Of a stretch of 64,000 nt of DNA, positions 24,485 through 36,100 are shown piece after piece. A model generated the notes under the pieces. It was not told where the DNA came from and ran no database searches. It saw only the letters and a list, made by a program, of their open reading frames with translations. How positions within the stretch are numbered: position 1 is the stretch's first letter; each line of letters begins with the position of its first letter. Source of the DNA: Siphonodentalium dalli (taxonomy: Eukaryota; Mollusca; Scaphopoda; Gadilida; Siphonodentaliidae); the NCBI GenBank assembly GCA_032622095.1, contig CP136068.1, positions 136,407,989 to 136,471,988 on the forward strand. The letters run 5' to 3'. The position numbers and the translations under genes were made by a program.

Positions 24485-27110
24485 CCCGGCTAGTGTATGA
24501 ACACCCCCTTTGTACACGTTCATACATTTGCGAGGTATATTTTGCAGGCAGTCCGTCGTAGAAAACGATATGGTGCTAGAATATATATCAACGGAAACAT
24601 GCATATGAAATTCATCTCTACCACAGCTAACTACTTGCGAATTAAAATCTCTGCAGTTTTACCTGTAACGATGCTATCGGAATTTGCCTGTAAATAGTAT
24701 GTTATTGTCTCGCAAGAATCAATCATACAGGTATTAGAAGGCAAATATCAGTAGCACCGTCACAAGTGGAATTACAGAAAATTTACTTCTCATGTCGTTC
24801 GCTTTGATTATTAGATAAAGATGCATTTTATATGCACGTTTCCGTTCATATTATGGCACCATGTGGTTGTTTATGACGAAATACCTGCAAAACATACCGT
24901 GCAAACTTGCCAGCGTATGAACGTACACTTAGGCTACGTTCATACGCTGGCAAGTTTGCACGGTATGTTTTTGCGGGCATTTCGTCACAGAAAACCACAT
25001 GGTGCCAAAATATGAACGGAACCGTGCACATAACATGCATATCTATCAAAGCGAAATACATGAGAAGTAGCATTTATCTAATTTCACTTGTAACAGTGCT
25101 ATTGGAATTTGCCTTCAAATACCTGTATGATTTATTCTTGAGAGATAATTGCATGATATTTACAGGCAAATTCCGGTAGCATCGCTACAGGTTACACTGG
25201 TGTAAATAAGGTTCCGAGTGACATCTAGCGGATGCGGGAGGAATATATAGGAGAGAATAAAATAGACACTGGGCCCTGATTGGTCAATAGCCTTGTGTGC
25301 TTTTCACATAAAAAAAATCATCACACCTCTTCCCTATGATTTCCCATAGGTAAAATAACCATTGGCACAGGAATTAACCCTTTGTAGTGAAGTTTGAATT
25401 TTTTGGTGTGGTCTAAAATATGACTGTATTTTTTTATGCGGTTCTGACACTAGTTACGAAAACATAAGATTTAAAGGCGAATTCCCTGCTAGACAGACAT
25501 GATTTTTTTGTGTTAAAAGTTTCCCAAAATGTAAATTTTTCAGATTTAAAGAAATTTTGGACCCAACATATTTATATTGCCAATACTATACACTAAAACG
25601 TTAGCACTGAGGCCTATGGAAAACATATCATTTTTGATTCCTGGGAGTCACTTTAAAGCATTTTAATGCATTTTACAGAGCCTGGTCTTTCAGTCCAATG
25701 AATATCTCATGCTTGGTGTGGCTATTCTTGCTGCTGATGACTTCTTCCACTTACATCAGCCAAAAAAATAGTAAGATTTTTCATAAAAAATGCCAATTTT
25801 TCAAGGTTTTTTCAAAATATTTCAAGGTGGTAATAGTCACATGATAATGCAAATGACCCATAACATGAGCATGTCAACGACACATATATCAATTGTTATG
25901 AGAACCTAATCTAACAAGTATTTTGGATTTTATAGCCAGTGATATACAGATATATATCACAAAAGTGTGTCATTTCCACTGGTGGGTATGGTCATTTGAA
26001 GGTTAATAGCACTAAAACTTGGACACATTTAAGAAAATGTTTCAGCAATTCAAAGAGAGCATATCTTTATTCAACTAATTCAATATACACCCACATCCAG
26101 TTATCTTGGATCACCCTTGCAGACCTGAAAATGTCATATTTTATTCTTCAATGTGCTGATAAAGTCATGCGCTTGATGCTCAGCTGATCAGATCTGGACT
26201 CAATGACCTCACATCACCAGAAGTTCTCTCATGGGAAGAATATTATACAGTCTTCCATAGCTGATCCAAGTTTGCAACACCAGACCCCTAAAACTGAGTG
26301 AAAATGGGGCCTGAACATGACTGGTGGTGGAAAATTGTGCTTTTTTGATGAATAATTTGTTAAAGGGGGTGGGGTTAAATTGTTTGTGATAAATAAAGAA
26401 CCACAGAAGTGATATTGTTTTTGAACACATTTTTTCCATTGATGGGCAGTTCTGAAGAAATGTAGGGAGTTACAATTATTCCGCGAAAAAGCGGGATATC
26501 GCTTTAGGTTACACTGGTGTAAATAAGGTTCCGAGTGACATCTAGCGGATGCGGGAGGAATATATAGGAGAGAATAAAATAGACACTGGGCCCTGATTGG
26601 TGTGCTTTTCACATAAAAAAATCACCACACCTCTTCCCTATGATTTCCCATAGGTAAAATAACCATTGGCACAGGAATTAACCCTTTGTAGTGAAGTTTG
26701 AATTTTTTGGTGTGGTCTAAAATATGACTGTATTTTTTTATGCGGTTCTGACACTAGTTACGAAAACATAAGATTTAAAGGCGAATTCCCTGCTAGACAG
26801 ACATGATTTTTTTGTGTAAAAAGTTTCCCAAAATGTAAATTTTTCAGATTTAAAGAAAATTTTGGACCCAACATTTATATTGCCAATACTATACACTAAA
26901 ACGTTAGCACTGAGGCCTATGGAAAACATTTACACCAGTGTAACCTACAGGTGGAACTACAGATATTTTACTTCGGACTTAGTTAGCTGTGGTACAGATG
27001 CACATTATGTGCTTGTTTCCGTTCATATTATGGCACCATATCGTTTTCTACGACAAAATGCCTGCAAACGATACCGTGCAAACTTGCCAGCGTATGAACG
27101 TACCCTTAAG
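24485..27110. mobile_element. Foldback element, split by a 1756-bp insertion
   Basis: The left arm 24485-24926 pairs with a right arm made of 24930-25189 plus 26946-27110. The centre is near 24928, where GCCAGCGTATGAACG meets its inverse. Arm words include CGTTTTCTACGAC, GTTAGCTGTGGTA and GCAAATTCCGGTAGCATCG with their inverses. The right arm is interrupted exactly at a TACA duplication by the element at 25190-26945. A diverged fragment of the same family seems to lie near 57170-57300. Confidence 0.72.
25190..26945. mobile_element. TIR element with 4-bp target duplication and long direct repeats
   Basis: The ends are GGTTACACTGGTGTAAAT and its inverse. TACA is present on both sides (25186-25189 and 26946-26949). 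Removing the insert and one TACA rejoins the foldback arm so that it again matches the opposite arm. The first 435 bp recur directly at 26507-26930 with very few differences, one being a 12-bp deletion. The internal part (about 25630-26500) has no recognisable transposase or retroviral-type enzyme. Class unresolved: the inverted ends suggest a DNA transposon, while terminal direct repeats with a 4-bp duplication also recall a small LTR element. Confidence 0.75.
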
Positions 27111-27216
27111 GCGACTGGTGGGCTATTGGTTGCCGTGTTGTGCTGTGTCCATCATGCACACTCTCATGTATATATTATATTATTTATATTGTCTTGTTAC
27201 AACAGAGTCGGAGAAG

Positions 27217-30200
27217 ATGTTGACTAAAACGGCTGGTGTACTGTTGTTTGTCCTGTTATGTTGTGTACATATACAATCCCAAGGAGATTGTGGTTGGTTG
27301 TGGTGTAAAAGGGGTCTGCATCCCCTTCGACGTAAATTGGAAAAGGTAAGTTTTGCGGAATAAATATCATCTCATGAATCTCTACTCTGGCTACGCCCAT
27401 AGAAACCATATTCCACCCGTTCAGAGCATGTGAACATTTTGATATTCTGAAGAGAACATTATAACAATGAACAAACAACACAAGGAATATTTGTTCCTTA
27501 ATAATCTATTTCACTGTTTTGAGGGTGATCCCAGCTCCAGATTGCATTATTTTTGTGACTTTTGTGAGTCGATATCTCAATAAACGTTGAATTATTTCAC
27601 GTACACATACTCAGTGGAGGTTGAAACATGTAACACCTTTATAAATCATACCATTCTCTCACAGTATAGCTGACAGTTGATTGGGAATAGATGGTATTGT
27701 GTCTACGAGGCCCGATACTACATGTAAACTTGATACTTGATTCAGAGATCTGGAATCCACTGGTGTCAGTCTCCTCGCTCTCTTATCTTAAGAAATTCTG
27801 CCATTGCAGTTTAATTTATTACGGATTGCATAATTAACCCTTTACCCAACAAACCGGCCAAAACCGGCCAAATAAAGCTTCAACCGCCTAAAATATCTTC
27901 GGTCTGTCTCAATAGAACCATACAAATATGGATATCATTGGAACCGGCTCCTTGACCACATTGTGATAGTTACAGTTATGCCCTGTGCCAATGCATTCTC
28001 TTATATATGCGAGTCGACCATAGGTCGCCTCGCATATATAAGAGAATGCATTGGCCTAAAACAAATCTTTTTTTACCATTTTTTCTTACATTCTTTAACA
28101 ATTTTATAATTTTTAATGTGTTAAGCCAATGCATTCTCTTATATATGCGAGGCGACCTATGGTCGACTCGCATATATAAGAGAATGCATTGGCACAGGGC
28201 CGTTCTGTTGGGTAAAGGGTTAAAGGACGTTGAACAATATTTACAATAACCCTCACGTACGCGTGTATTAGCATAGCCGTTTTGAAGAAACAAATCATGG
28301 AAACTTTTTATCAGAGAATATTATTGGAGCTTTTGCTCGCCTCATAAAACGTGCTAAAACATTGTCGTTTAGCAGTCGGTGACTGACCATCAAAACTTCA
28401 TACTAAATGGGCCCATGGGGTCGATCTAATGTTAACGATTAGAATCGACCGTCAACCCAGGAACGTGATTGGAGGATCTCCATTGGGGTGGGTTGTCCAC
28501 GCTGATATATCCAAGTGCACCCCCCCCCCGCTTGAATCAGACCGAAGTTCCAAGCCTTTCAATTTGCCCCCCCCCCCCCCCGCTTGGGTTGAAACTTTCC
28601 AACTAGTGGTGTAACATTTCCAATGGTTGGACATTTTCCCAAGTGACCACAATTTTAGTCAAAAATTTAAATCGACATTTGCGCTAAAAACAACAGATTT
28701 CACACTATATACTAATTGGAGAATCAAACTATATATATTATTACCATTTAAACCTGTATTTTGGTCTGACATTTTCCAACTATCATGCCAATCATGAAAT
28801 GTCCAACTAATGAGAAATCTAGACAAAGTTAGGGGATAGACATGTGTCCCTCCTGCAGCCTTGTTATATCTGCTTTGATCTTCAAATAGGTATTGTATGC
28901 TTATTAATTCCAGCCAGCTCGCACTCTGAGCTTCGATGCTTGGACCGGGCTATGTGGGCAGAAAGACGCCATCGACTACACGTGCTTCCGTATGGTCATA
29001 GGACAAGAAGACATAGGCACGACCAGGGCGGCGTTCTATTCCGCGGACACCGATAGAGATGGTGAGTTGGGTAAAATATATGGATTTCGTGGGTTATGCA
29101 GAGTTGTCTATCGTGCACACGTAAAACATACAATAATGCCCTAAATAATCGACTCCTTAACCACAGCAGAATTATGGGTAATTGTTCAGGATTTAGTTGG
29201 AAATATGGCTTGTTGCCATTCATCGGAAAGCTCTCACTGAGTGATTTCCGATGAATGGCAACAAGCCATATTTCCGACTGAATCCTGGAAAATTACCCAT
29301 AATTCTCTTGTAGTTAAGGAGTCGATTATTTAGGGCATTACTGTACCAGAAAACCGTCTGTGCCTTTCGATGCGCACTTTGTTTGGTTTCAAATATAGTT
29401 GTTCTTGTTCAGCTTTCTTGTCTCGTCGTTAGTGTATAATTTAAAGGGGCGCAAGGCCTTCGAAGTGTATGGACGAAGATATAAATGATTTATTCTCACT
29501 CCATCAATCAATGGGATAGAGAGCATGTACAGATAAATATACAATAATACAGCATCAACAGATCAAACATAAACGAAATGGATAATTGTGCGGGATCAAA
29601 AAGATATAATATTCATAATTTGAGTTTTGCTTTTATTTTATTTTTGTTGTGTTATTGAGATTGTGTCTCTTTAAGTCTTTCTCCTACACAACAAATAAAT
29701 TGTGTCAACCGCCTCAAAGTGGATATCTTGGTATTCAATAATTGTATTCTTAATTTTGATAATTTGTGTGGGGCCCCTATAGGCACTCTGTATGAAACGT
29801 GCTCTCTCCGAATGAAATTCATGACAAATGAATAAATAATGATATTCGTCTCCTATTGTTGCATATTGTGCATAAACGGTCCTTATGTGCGATTCCGTTC
29901 CGGCGGCCAACTTCAACTGGTAATGTAAAGTTACCAGTTCTTTAGAAATAACACAAACAACGATTATCGACACGTACATGAAAAAAATAGATTGACTTTG
30001 TTCTTATTCTCATTATTAATAACTCTCCGTTAATGAGATTTCGAAAGTCAAAACCATTTTATTGAAACATTAGGGTTACAGTGGAATTACCGATATTCGT
30101 CCAATACGATACCAAACTTAAATCAAAGCCTTGAAATAGTGCGTCTGTCATTTGCAGAATGAGGTCCCCAGAGGGTGAATTTAGTGATGCTACCCAGCAG

Positions 30201-31340
30201 AGCGGGCTAGCATCACCAAATTCACCCTCTGTGGACCTCATTCTGCTGATGTGTAAGCAGAATGAGATCCCCTGAGGGTGAATTTGGTGATGCTAGCCCG
30301 CTATGCGGGGTAGCATCACTAAATTCACCCTCTGTGGACCTCATTCTGCAAATGACAGACACACCATTTTAAGGCTTGCTTACATCAAAACTTGACAGTA
30401 AACATTGTAAAAGGTCAGAACATTGGAATAATATTATACATAATTGACGCATCACTGTAACAGTTTTGTTTGCATATTGGTTTCAACACGCGAAATTTCG
30501 TTATTGGAGAATTATAGATAATGAATATAAGAATAAAGTTTATCAATTTCACCATGTTCTTAGTGGTGATGTTTTTACAGTCTTTTATATTTTTTGCACA
30601 TTTACCCACAGCATCTTATTAGGTTACTCTGGGAGACAACGTGAAACGAAAATGAAAGTCATATATACGCAACGCTAATTCCACGTTTATATTGTACGAA
30701 TCATTCACTCTATAACATTGAGTTTTTGTTAACCCTATCGTGATGGGAACTGCGCCGGCGCAACATTAAAGACCCTGTGCCAATGGATGCTCCTGTATAT
30801 GCGAGTCGACATCGCATATATAAGATAATGCATTGGCCTAACAATTTTTTCTAATTTTTTCTTATATTCTTTAACAATTTTTATCATTTTTTCTTACATT
30901 CTTTAACAAGTTTTTATAATTTTTTCTTTATTCTGGAACAATTATAAAAAATAATATAAAATTTGTTAAGCTAGTTCATTCTCTTATATATGTGGTCGAC
31001 TCGCATATAAAGAGAATGCATTGGCACAGGCTTTTCGGAAAAAATCAGGTAGCTCCAGTCATTAAAGGGTTAACAATCAGATTTGGTTGAAAATTTCTCA
31101 TCAGTTAGGAGAAGTTTGAAGTATCAATTGGAAAAATTCAAAATGAGAGCTGGCAGTCGCAAACTCTACGTTACACAACCCACAAAATGCCCTCTAACCA
31201 CGTCCCGCCATGGCTATAAGACGCCTCTCTCAGAGCCCTTCCAATAATGTTCTAACTATGTTTTCATTTCAGAATTCATCTCCGAAAAAGAATTCAACGA
31301 ATCGCCATTCCTATCTCGGGGAGACTTCGAAGATATTTAA
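27217..31340 (+). CDS. Small secreted EF-hand protein, three coding exons (114 aa)
   Basis: Coding exons are 27217-27345, 28914-29061 and 31273-31340. Splice sites are AAG|GTAAGT, TTCCAG|CC, GATG|GTGAGT and TTTCAG|AA, with phases 0 and 1 that join one open frame ending at TAA 31338-31340. Residues 1-22 (MLTKTAGVLLFVLLCCVHIQ then SQ) form a signal peptide. A short basic stretch with GDCGWLWCKRG follows (two Cys, two Trp). Exon 2 gives a segment with two more Cys (GLCGQKDAIDYTCF). The sequence DTDRDEFISEKE fits the EF-hand calcium loop, with acidic residues at 1, 3, 5 and Glu at 12, and the last intron splits it after the DTDRD part. The splice sites, phase and EF loop support one another. I do not recognise the family. 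Expected role: secreted, possibly calcium-binding peptide. The 5' UTR may start at 27205 after TTACAACAG, with a promoter far upstream at 20321. The introns contain MITEs, foldbacks and a LINE piece. Confidence 0.72.
27838..28219 (+). mobile_element. piggyBac-like MITE, copy 3 (382 bp)
   Basis: Nearly identical to 3216-3597 and in the same orientation, flanked by TTAA at 27834-27837 and 28220-28223. It lies in the first coding intron of the EF-hand gene. Both 67-nt hairpins are intact. Confidence 0.88.
28480..28860. repeat. C-rich TTCCAAC-family repeat
   Basis: Contains two C runs (near 28518 and 28567), then AACTTTCCAACTAGTGG and later TTTTCCAACTATCATG. The same set of words is seen near 21300-21650, 33180-33430 and 42720-44220. 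It lies inside the first coding intron of the EF-hand gene and has no coding frame. Confidence 0.55.
29134..29340. repeat. Foldback repeat with about 95-bp arms
   Basis: The left arm starts TAATGCCCTAAATAATCG and the right arm ends CGATTATTTAGGGCATTA. The arms are about 95 bp with few mismatches, and the loop is about 18 nt near 29226-29246. It lies in the second coding intron of the EF-hand gene, about 70 bp after exon 2. Confidence 0.85.
29489..29990 (-). pseudogene. 3' end of a LINE ORF2 (C-terminal fragment)
   Basis: The minus-strand frame ending at 29671 contains TIGDEYHYLFICHEFHSERA, then FIQSAYRGPTQIIKIKN. The block GDEYHYLF-x-C is the C-terminal zinc-type motif seen after the reverse transcriptase in many LINEs, and the related block GAEYHYIMNC occurs in the LINE at 48035-48095. 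The upstream Cys pair of the motif is damaged. An AATAAA signal (29494-29489 on the minus strand) marks the 3' end. It is a 5'-truncated copy lodged in an intron of the EF-hand gene. Confidence 0.65.
30124..30378. mobile_element. Foldback element with two internal hairpins
   Basis: Outer arms CAAAGCCTTGAA.. (30124) and ..TTTTAAGGCTTG (ending 30378) enclose two 93-nt hairpins, 30154-30246 and 30257-30349. Each hairpin starts GCAGAATGAG and ends CATTCTGC. The second is close to the reverse complement of the first. This is the same layout as the 382-bp piggyBac-like MITE, but the sequence is unrelated. Confidence 0.75.
30733..31069 (+). mobile_element. Diverged piggyBac-like MITE (337 bp)
   Basis: TTAA flanks both sides (30729-30732 and 31070-31073). 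The ends read CCCTATCGTGATGG and CCAGTCATTAAAGGG. The inside has decayed versions of the hairpin modules of the 382-bp family (GTGCCAATGGATGC, ATGCATTGGCC, GAGAATGCATTGGCACAGG) and an expanded AT-rich spacer with repeated TTTTTTCTTACATTCTTTAAC words. Confidence 0.72.
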
Positions 31341-31555
31341 TTGCATACGGTGGGTACTATCTTTACACATGCACTTGCACTGGCATAATGTTGAGGGTGC
31401 CACTCCCCTGTCCCCATAGTCCTGAATATCAGTTAACAGAATACTGAATTCCAGTTAAGACACTGTGTGATGAAAGACATAGATTTCACATTTCAATATA
31501 TACCATCTATTAGAGGAATCGTTGTGGTTTATTTTCAGTGAATTTTTTTTGCTAA

Positions 31556-31625
31556 AACCATGTGCCAATGCATTCTTTTATATCTGCGAGTCGACCATAA
31601 GTCGCCTCACATATATACAAAAAAA
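31556..31625. repeat. Partial hairpin module of the 382-bp MITE family
   Basis: The words TGTGCCAATGCATTCTTTTA, GCGAGTCGACCATAAGTCGC and CTCACATATATA match one hairpin of the piggyBac-like MITE up to its loop. The second arm is missing. Confidence 0.65.
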
Positions 31626-31701
31626 CTGGAAGAGATAGACCATCTTTAAAGTAATATGGAACACTCCGCTAGAGGGGGATAAATGTGAATACAATATATA
31701 G

Positions 31702-31864
31702 ACAGAACACAACGCGCATCTTAATCGAGACTCTTTTATCGAATGAGTTGCGGATGGCGCAAGGATATATTTCGCGAGAGCGTAGCTCGAGCGAAATATA
31801 ACTTTGCGCCGTCCGCAACGAGTTCGATAAAAGATTCGATATTATGATGCAAGTTGTGTTCTGT
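31702..31864. repeat. Foldback repeat with about 70-bp arms
   Basis: Left arm from ACAGAACACAACGCGCATC, right arm ending GATGCAAGTTGTGTTCTGT. The centre lies in GAGCGTAGCTC near 31782. Central stems include TTTTATCGAA and GCGGATGGCGCAA with their inverses. Confidence 0.8.
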
Positions 31865-32191
31865 ATTTATTCTACACCGTTCAGTCAGATAAGTTCAATC
31901 AATGAATGTCACCTTCACTGTTATTATAGCTACCTTTATTGTGATTTAAGTCTGATAAATAACCAGTAATTATGGGGGGATCACCGGAAGCGAATGATCG
32001 ACGTAAAGTACGTCATCTTTCTTGGCGACAACGTCAACAAGAATAGTTCCGGCTTGTATTCCACTAGGGGTATACACTAATATGTATTCAATGGCTGGGA
32101 TTCCATTGAATACATGTGACTCACGTCAATGGGTGTGGAATAAAAAGTAGTTACTTTTCATAAATTTCATGTCCCAATTGGCAGCAGGTAA

Positions 32192-32713
32192 CTACAGCGA
32201 CTACATTCTTATATATGAATTATGCAGCGACTACATTATTTTATATAAATCATGCAGACACTACATTCTTATATATAAATAATGCAGCGACTACATTCTT
32301 ATATATAAATTATGCAGCGACTACATTCTTATATATAAATTATGCAGCGACTACATTCTTATATATAAATTATGCAGCGTCTACATTCTTATATATAAAT
32401 AATACAGCGACTACATTCTTATATATAAATTATGCAGCGAATACATTCTTATATATAAATTATGCAGCGACTACAGTCTTATATATAAATTATGCAGCGA
32501 CTACATTCTTATATATAAATTATGCAGCGACTACATTCTTATATATAAATTATGCAGCGAATACATTCTTATATATAAATTATGCAGCGACTACAGTCTT
32601 ATATATAAATTATGCAGCGACTACATTCTTATATATAAATTATGCAGCGACTACATTCTTATATATAAATCATGCAGCGACTACATTCTTATATATAAAT
32701 TATGCAGCGACTC
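32192..32713 (+). repeat. 30-bp minisatellite, about 17 copies
   Basis: The unit is GCAGCGACTACATTCTTATA followed by TATAAATTAT. Copies are nearly identical in the middle and diverged at the left edge. Variants repeat with a 120-bp spacing (GCGAATACATTC at about 32437 and 32557, CTACAGTCTT at about 32471 and 32591), so four-unit blocks were duplicated. Because 30 is divisible by 3, the array leaves one frame open for almost 200 codons, a by-product of the repeat. Confidence 0.92.
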
Positions 32714-32719
32714 TTATTG

Positions 32720-33110
32720 GAGGAATCGTTGCTGTGTGTTTATCAGTGAAAATTCGTCCAGAATTGAATAGTAAAATGTTCACATCTAATCTGTGCATAG
32801 TTTAAACGTTGTGCTTTCTGAAATTGTACGATCGGATTGGCTGGAATATGCAGTAATATTAGTTGAATGCTACATGCTTTCAATGCCTGCATGGGGAGTC
32901 TCTAATCAGTTTGTTTCACTGAAATAATCCCATAGTATGTCTTTAATTCCAGTTTACACTCAAAAAGAACCAACGAAAAGAAAATGGCGAAGTTAGAGAG
33001 GCTGCAGCGTTATCTGGCGAAGTTCACAACGAAATAAAACAAAACTTACTATGTCAGCTGACTATGTCATAACATGTTATTATTAATAAAATGCACAAAT
33101 TAGATCGATG
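32720..33110. other. No firm gene; one possible exon
   Basis: A good acceptor (TCTTTAATTCCAG, AG near 32952) precedes about 100 bases that are open in more than one frame, such as SKRTNEKKMAKLERLQRYL. No matching donor or partner exon was found. Confidence 0.2.
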
Positions 33111-33116
33111 TCTCAC

Positions 33117-36100
33117 TTCCGGTCCATATATAGGTACGTCACCAGATGGTCTCCGCGGGGGTGTCCAAATTGCAATTCCCGAATGAATCCCCCCCCCTTG
33201 TATCGGACTGAAATTTCCATGCTTGTGAAATGTCACTTGCACCTCCCCCACACACCTTTGGTTGGAATTTTCCAATCGGTATTTCAAGCTTCCCAAGGGA
33301 TTGAAACTACCAACATTTGCTGACGTTTGGGATAAACAAAACATTTCACAATGAATATTTGTTGGAAAATCAAACTATAAGAAAGATAGCAGCCAAAAGT
33401 TTTGATTTGAAATTTCCGACTTTAGAACATTGTGTCAGTCATAACAATTGAAAATGTTGAAACTTATATACTCAAAATCACCTGCTTGCAGTCGATCCTC
33501 CATTGGTTACGCGGATGTACAAGTTTAGAAGTAATATATATATTTTTTAGTATACGGTATCTCTAGCATGGTGATTCCCAAAAGCAATGCCGTATATTCA
33601 CTTCACCGAAATAATAAAACAAATTGCAAAAATACCAGTTGCAAACTTGACAAAAGGGATTAATTTCCACGACTGGATCTTCCTGAAATGTTGTGAATAC
33701 CCTGTGCGAATGCATTCTCTTATATATGTTATTCTCCCATAGTAAGCCTCGCATATATAAGATAATGCACTGGCCTAACAATATTTACCTTGAGCGCGTA
33801 AGCCAACGCATTCTATTTTACATGTGAGGCTCCATATGGAGACTTGTCTATACAAGAGAATGGACTAGCACAGGATATGTAACGCTGTACCAGCACAGCT
33901 CCCGTCATGAAAGGGTAAATGGCGTATTTTATAATGTGCAGGGGTAGCCTGAGTGGACTTGATGCCCCACCACAGTTCAATTCACACCTACTGCTGGTGC
34001 AGCATTACATATCATGTGCCATGCATTCTCGTATATATGAGAGAATGCTCTGGCTTAAAAGGTCAAGGTACAAAGTTAGTACTAATGTCGGTTTGAAGGT
34101 GTCGGACCGTAACCCGACGGTCCCATACCGTTTATTCAGTTCTACGGTGAATCACCGTTTTATCGGTGTCATTCGGTGACCCAATTATATGCGCCAGTGA
34201 CTCCATACAGTATGACTAAATCTGACACTGCTTATATTAATTGTTTGTATTCTGTGCAATGAATTTTGCCAGAGATAATTCAATGCAATGCATTCCGGCG
34301 GCTTGCATCCAGTAATAAATTACGTTCGCAAACCCAGTTACATCTATCACTACCGATTTGTCTTTCGCATCTTGATCCTGATTACCGGTCCATATATAGG
34401 TACGTCACCAGATGGTCTCCGCGGGGTGTCCAAATTGCAATTCCCGAATGAATCCCCCCCCTTGTATCAGACTGAAATTTCCATGCTTGTGAAATGCCAC
34501 TTGCACCTCCCCCACACACCTTTGGGTTGGAATTTTCCAATTGGTATTTCAAGCTTCCCAAGGGATTGAAACTACCAACATTTGTTGACGTTTGGGATAA
34601 ACAAAACATTTCACAATGAATATTTGTTGGAAAATCAAACTATAAGAAAAATAGCAGCCAAAAGTTTTGATTTGAAATTTCCGACTTTAGAACATTGTGT
34701 CAGTCATAACAATTGAAAATGTTGAAACTTATATACTCAAAATCACTTGCTTGAAGTCGATCCTCCATTGGTTACGCGGATGTACAAGTTTAGAAGTAAT
34801 ATATATATTTTTTAGTATACGGTATCTCTAGCATGGTGATTCCCAAAAGCAATGCCGTATATTCACTTCACCGAAATAATAAAACAAATTGCAAAAATAC
34901 CAGTTGCAAACTTGACAAAAGGGATTAATTTCCACGACTGGATCTTCCTGAAATGTTGTGAATACCCTGTGCGAATGCATTCTCTTATATATGTTATTCT
35001 CCCATAGTAAGCCTCGCATATATAAGATAATGCACTGGCCTAACAATATTTACCTTGAGCGCGTAAGCCAACGCATTCTATTTTACATGTGAGGCTCCAT
35101 ATGGAGACTTGTCTATACAAGAGAATGGACTAGCACAGGATATGTAACGCTGTACCAGCACAGCTCCCGTCATGAAAGGGTAAATGGCGTATTTTATAAT
35201 GTGCAGGGGTAGCCTGAGTGGACTTGATGCCCCACCACAGTTCAATTCACACCTACTGCTGGTGCAGCATTACATATCATGTGCCATGCATTCCCGTATA
35301 TATGAGAGAATGCTCTGGCTTAAAAGGTCAAGGTACAAAGTTAGTACTAATGTCGGTTTGAAGGTGTCGGACCGTAACCCGACGGTCCCATACCGTTTAT
35401 TCAGTTCTACGGTGAATCACCGTTTTATCGGTGTCATTCGGTGACCCAATTATATGCGCCAGTGACTCCATACAGTATGACTAAATCTGACACTGCCTAT
35501 ATTAATTGTTTGTATTCTGTGCAATGAATTTTGCCAGAGATAATTCAATGCAATGCATTGCGGCGGCTTGCATCCAGTAATAAATTACGTTCGCAAACCC
35601 AGTTACATCTATCACTACCGATTTGTCTTTCGCATCTTGATCCTGATTACCGGTCCATATATAGGTACGTCACCAGATGGTCTCCGCGGGGGTGTCCAAA
35701 TTGCAATTCCCGAATGAATCCCCCCCCCCTTGTATCGGACTGAAATTTCCATGCTTGTGAAATGTCACTTGCACCTCCCCCACACACCTTTGGGTTGGAA
35801 TTTTCCAATTGGTATTTCAAGCTTCCCAAGGGATTGAAACTACCAACATTTGTTGACGTTTGGGATAAACAAAACATTTCACAATGAATATTTGTTGGAA
35901 AATCAAACTATAAGTAAAATAGCAGCCAAAAGTTTTGATTTGAAATTTCCGACTTTAGAACATTGAGTCAGTCATAACAATTGAAAATGTTGAAACTTAT
36001 AAACTCAAAATCACCTGCTTGCAGTCGATCCTCCATTGGTTACGCGGATGTACAGGTTTAGAAGTAATATATATATTTTTTAGTATACGGTATCTCTAGC

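Noticed and set aside
25190-26945. LTR retrotransposon interpretation
   Set aside because: The direct repeats do not begin TG and end CA, the left copy lacks the last 18 bp, and no primer-binding site, polypurine tract or coding region was seen. Kept only as an alternative.
32215-32805. Open frame of 196 codons with a ten-residue repeat
   Set aside because: It is the direct product of a 30-bp minisatellite whose length is a multiple of three. No signal, promoter or splice context supports a gene.
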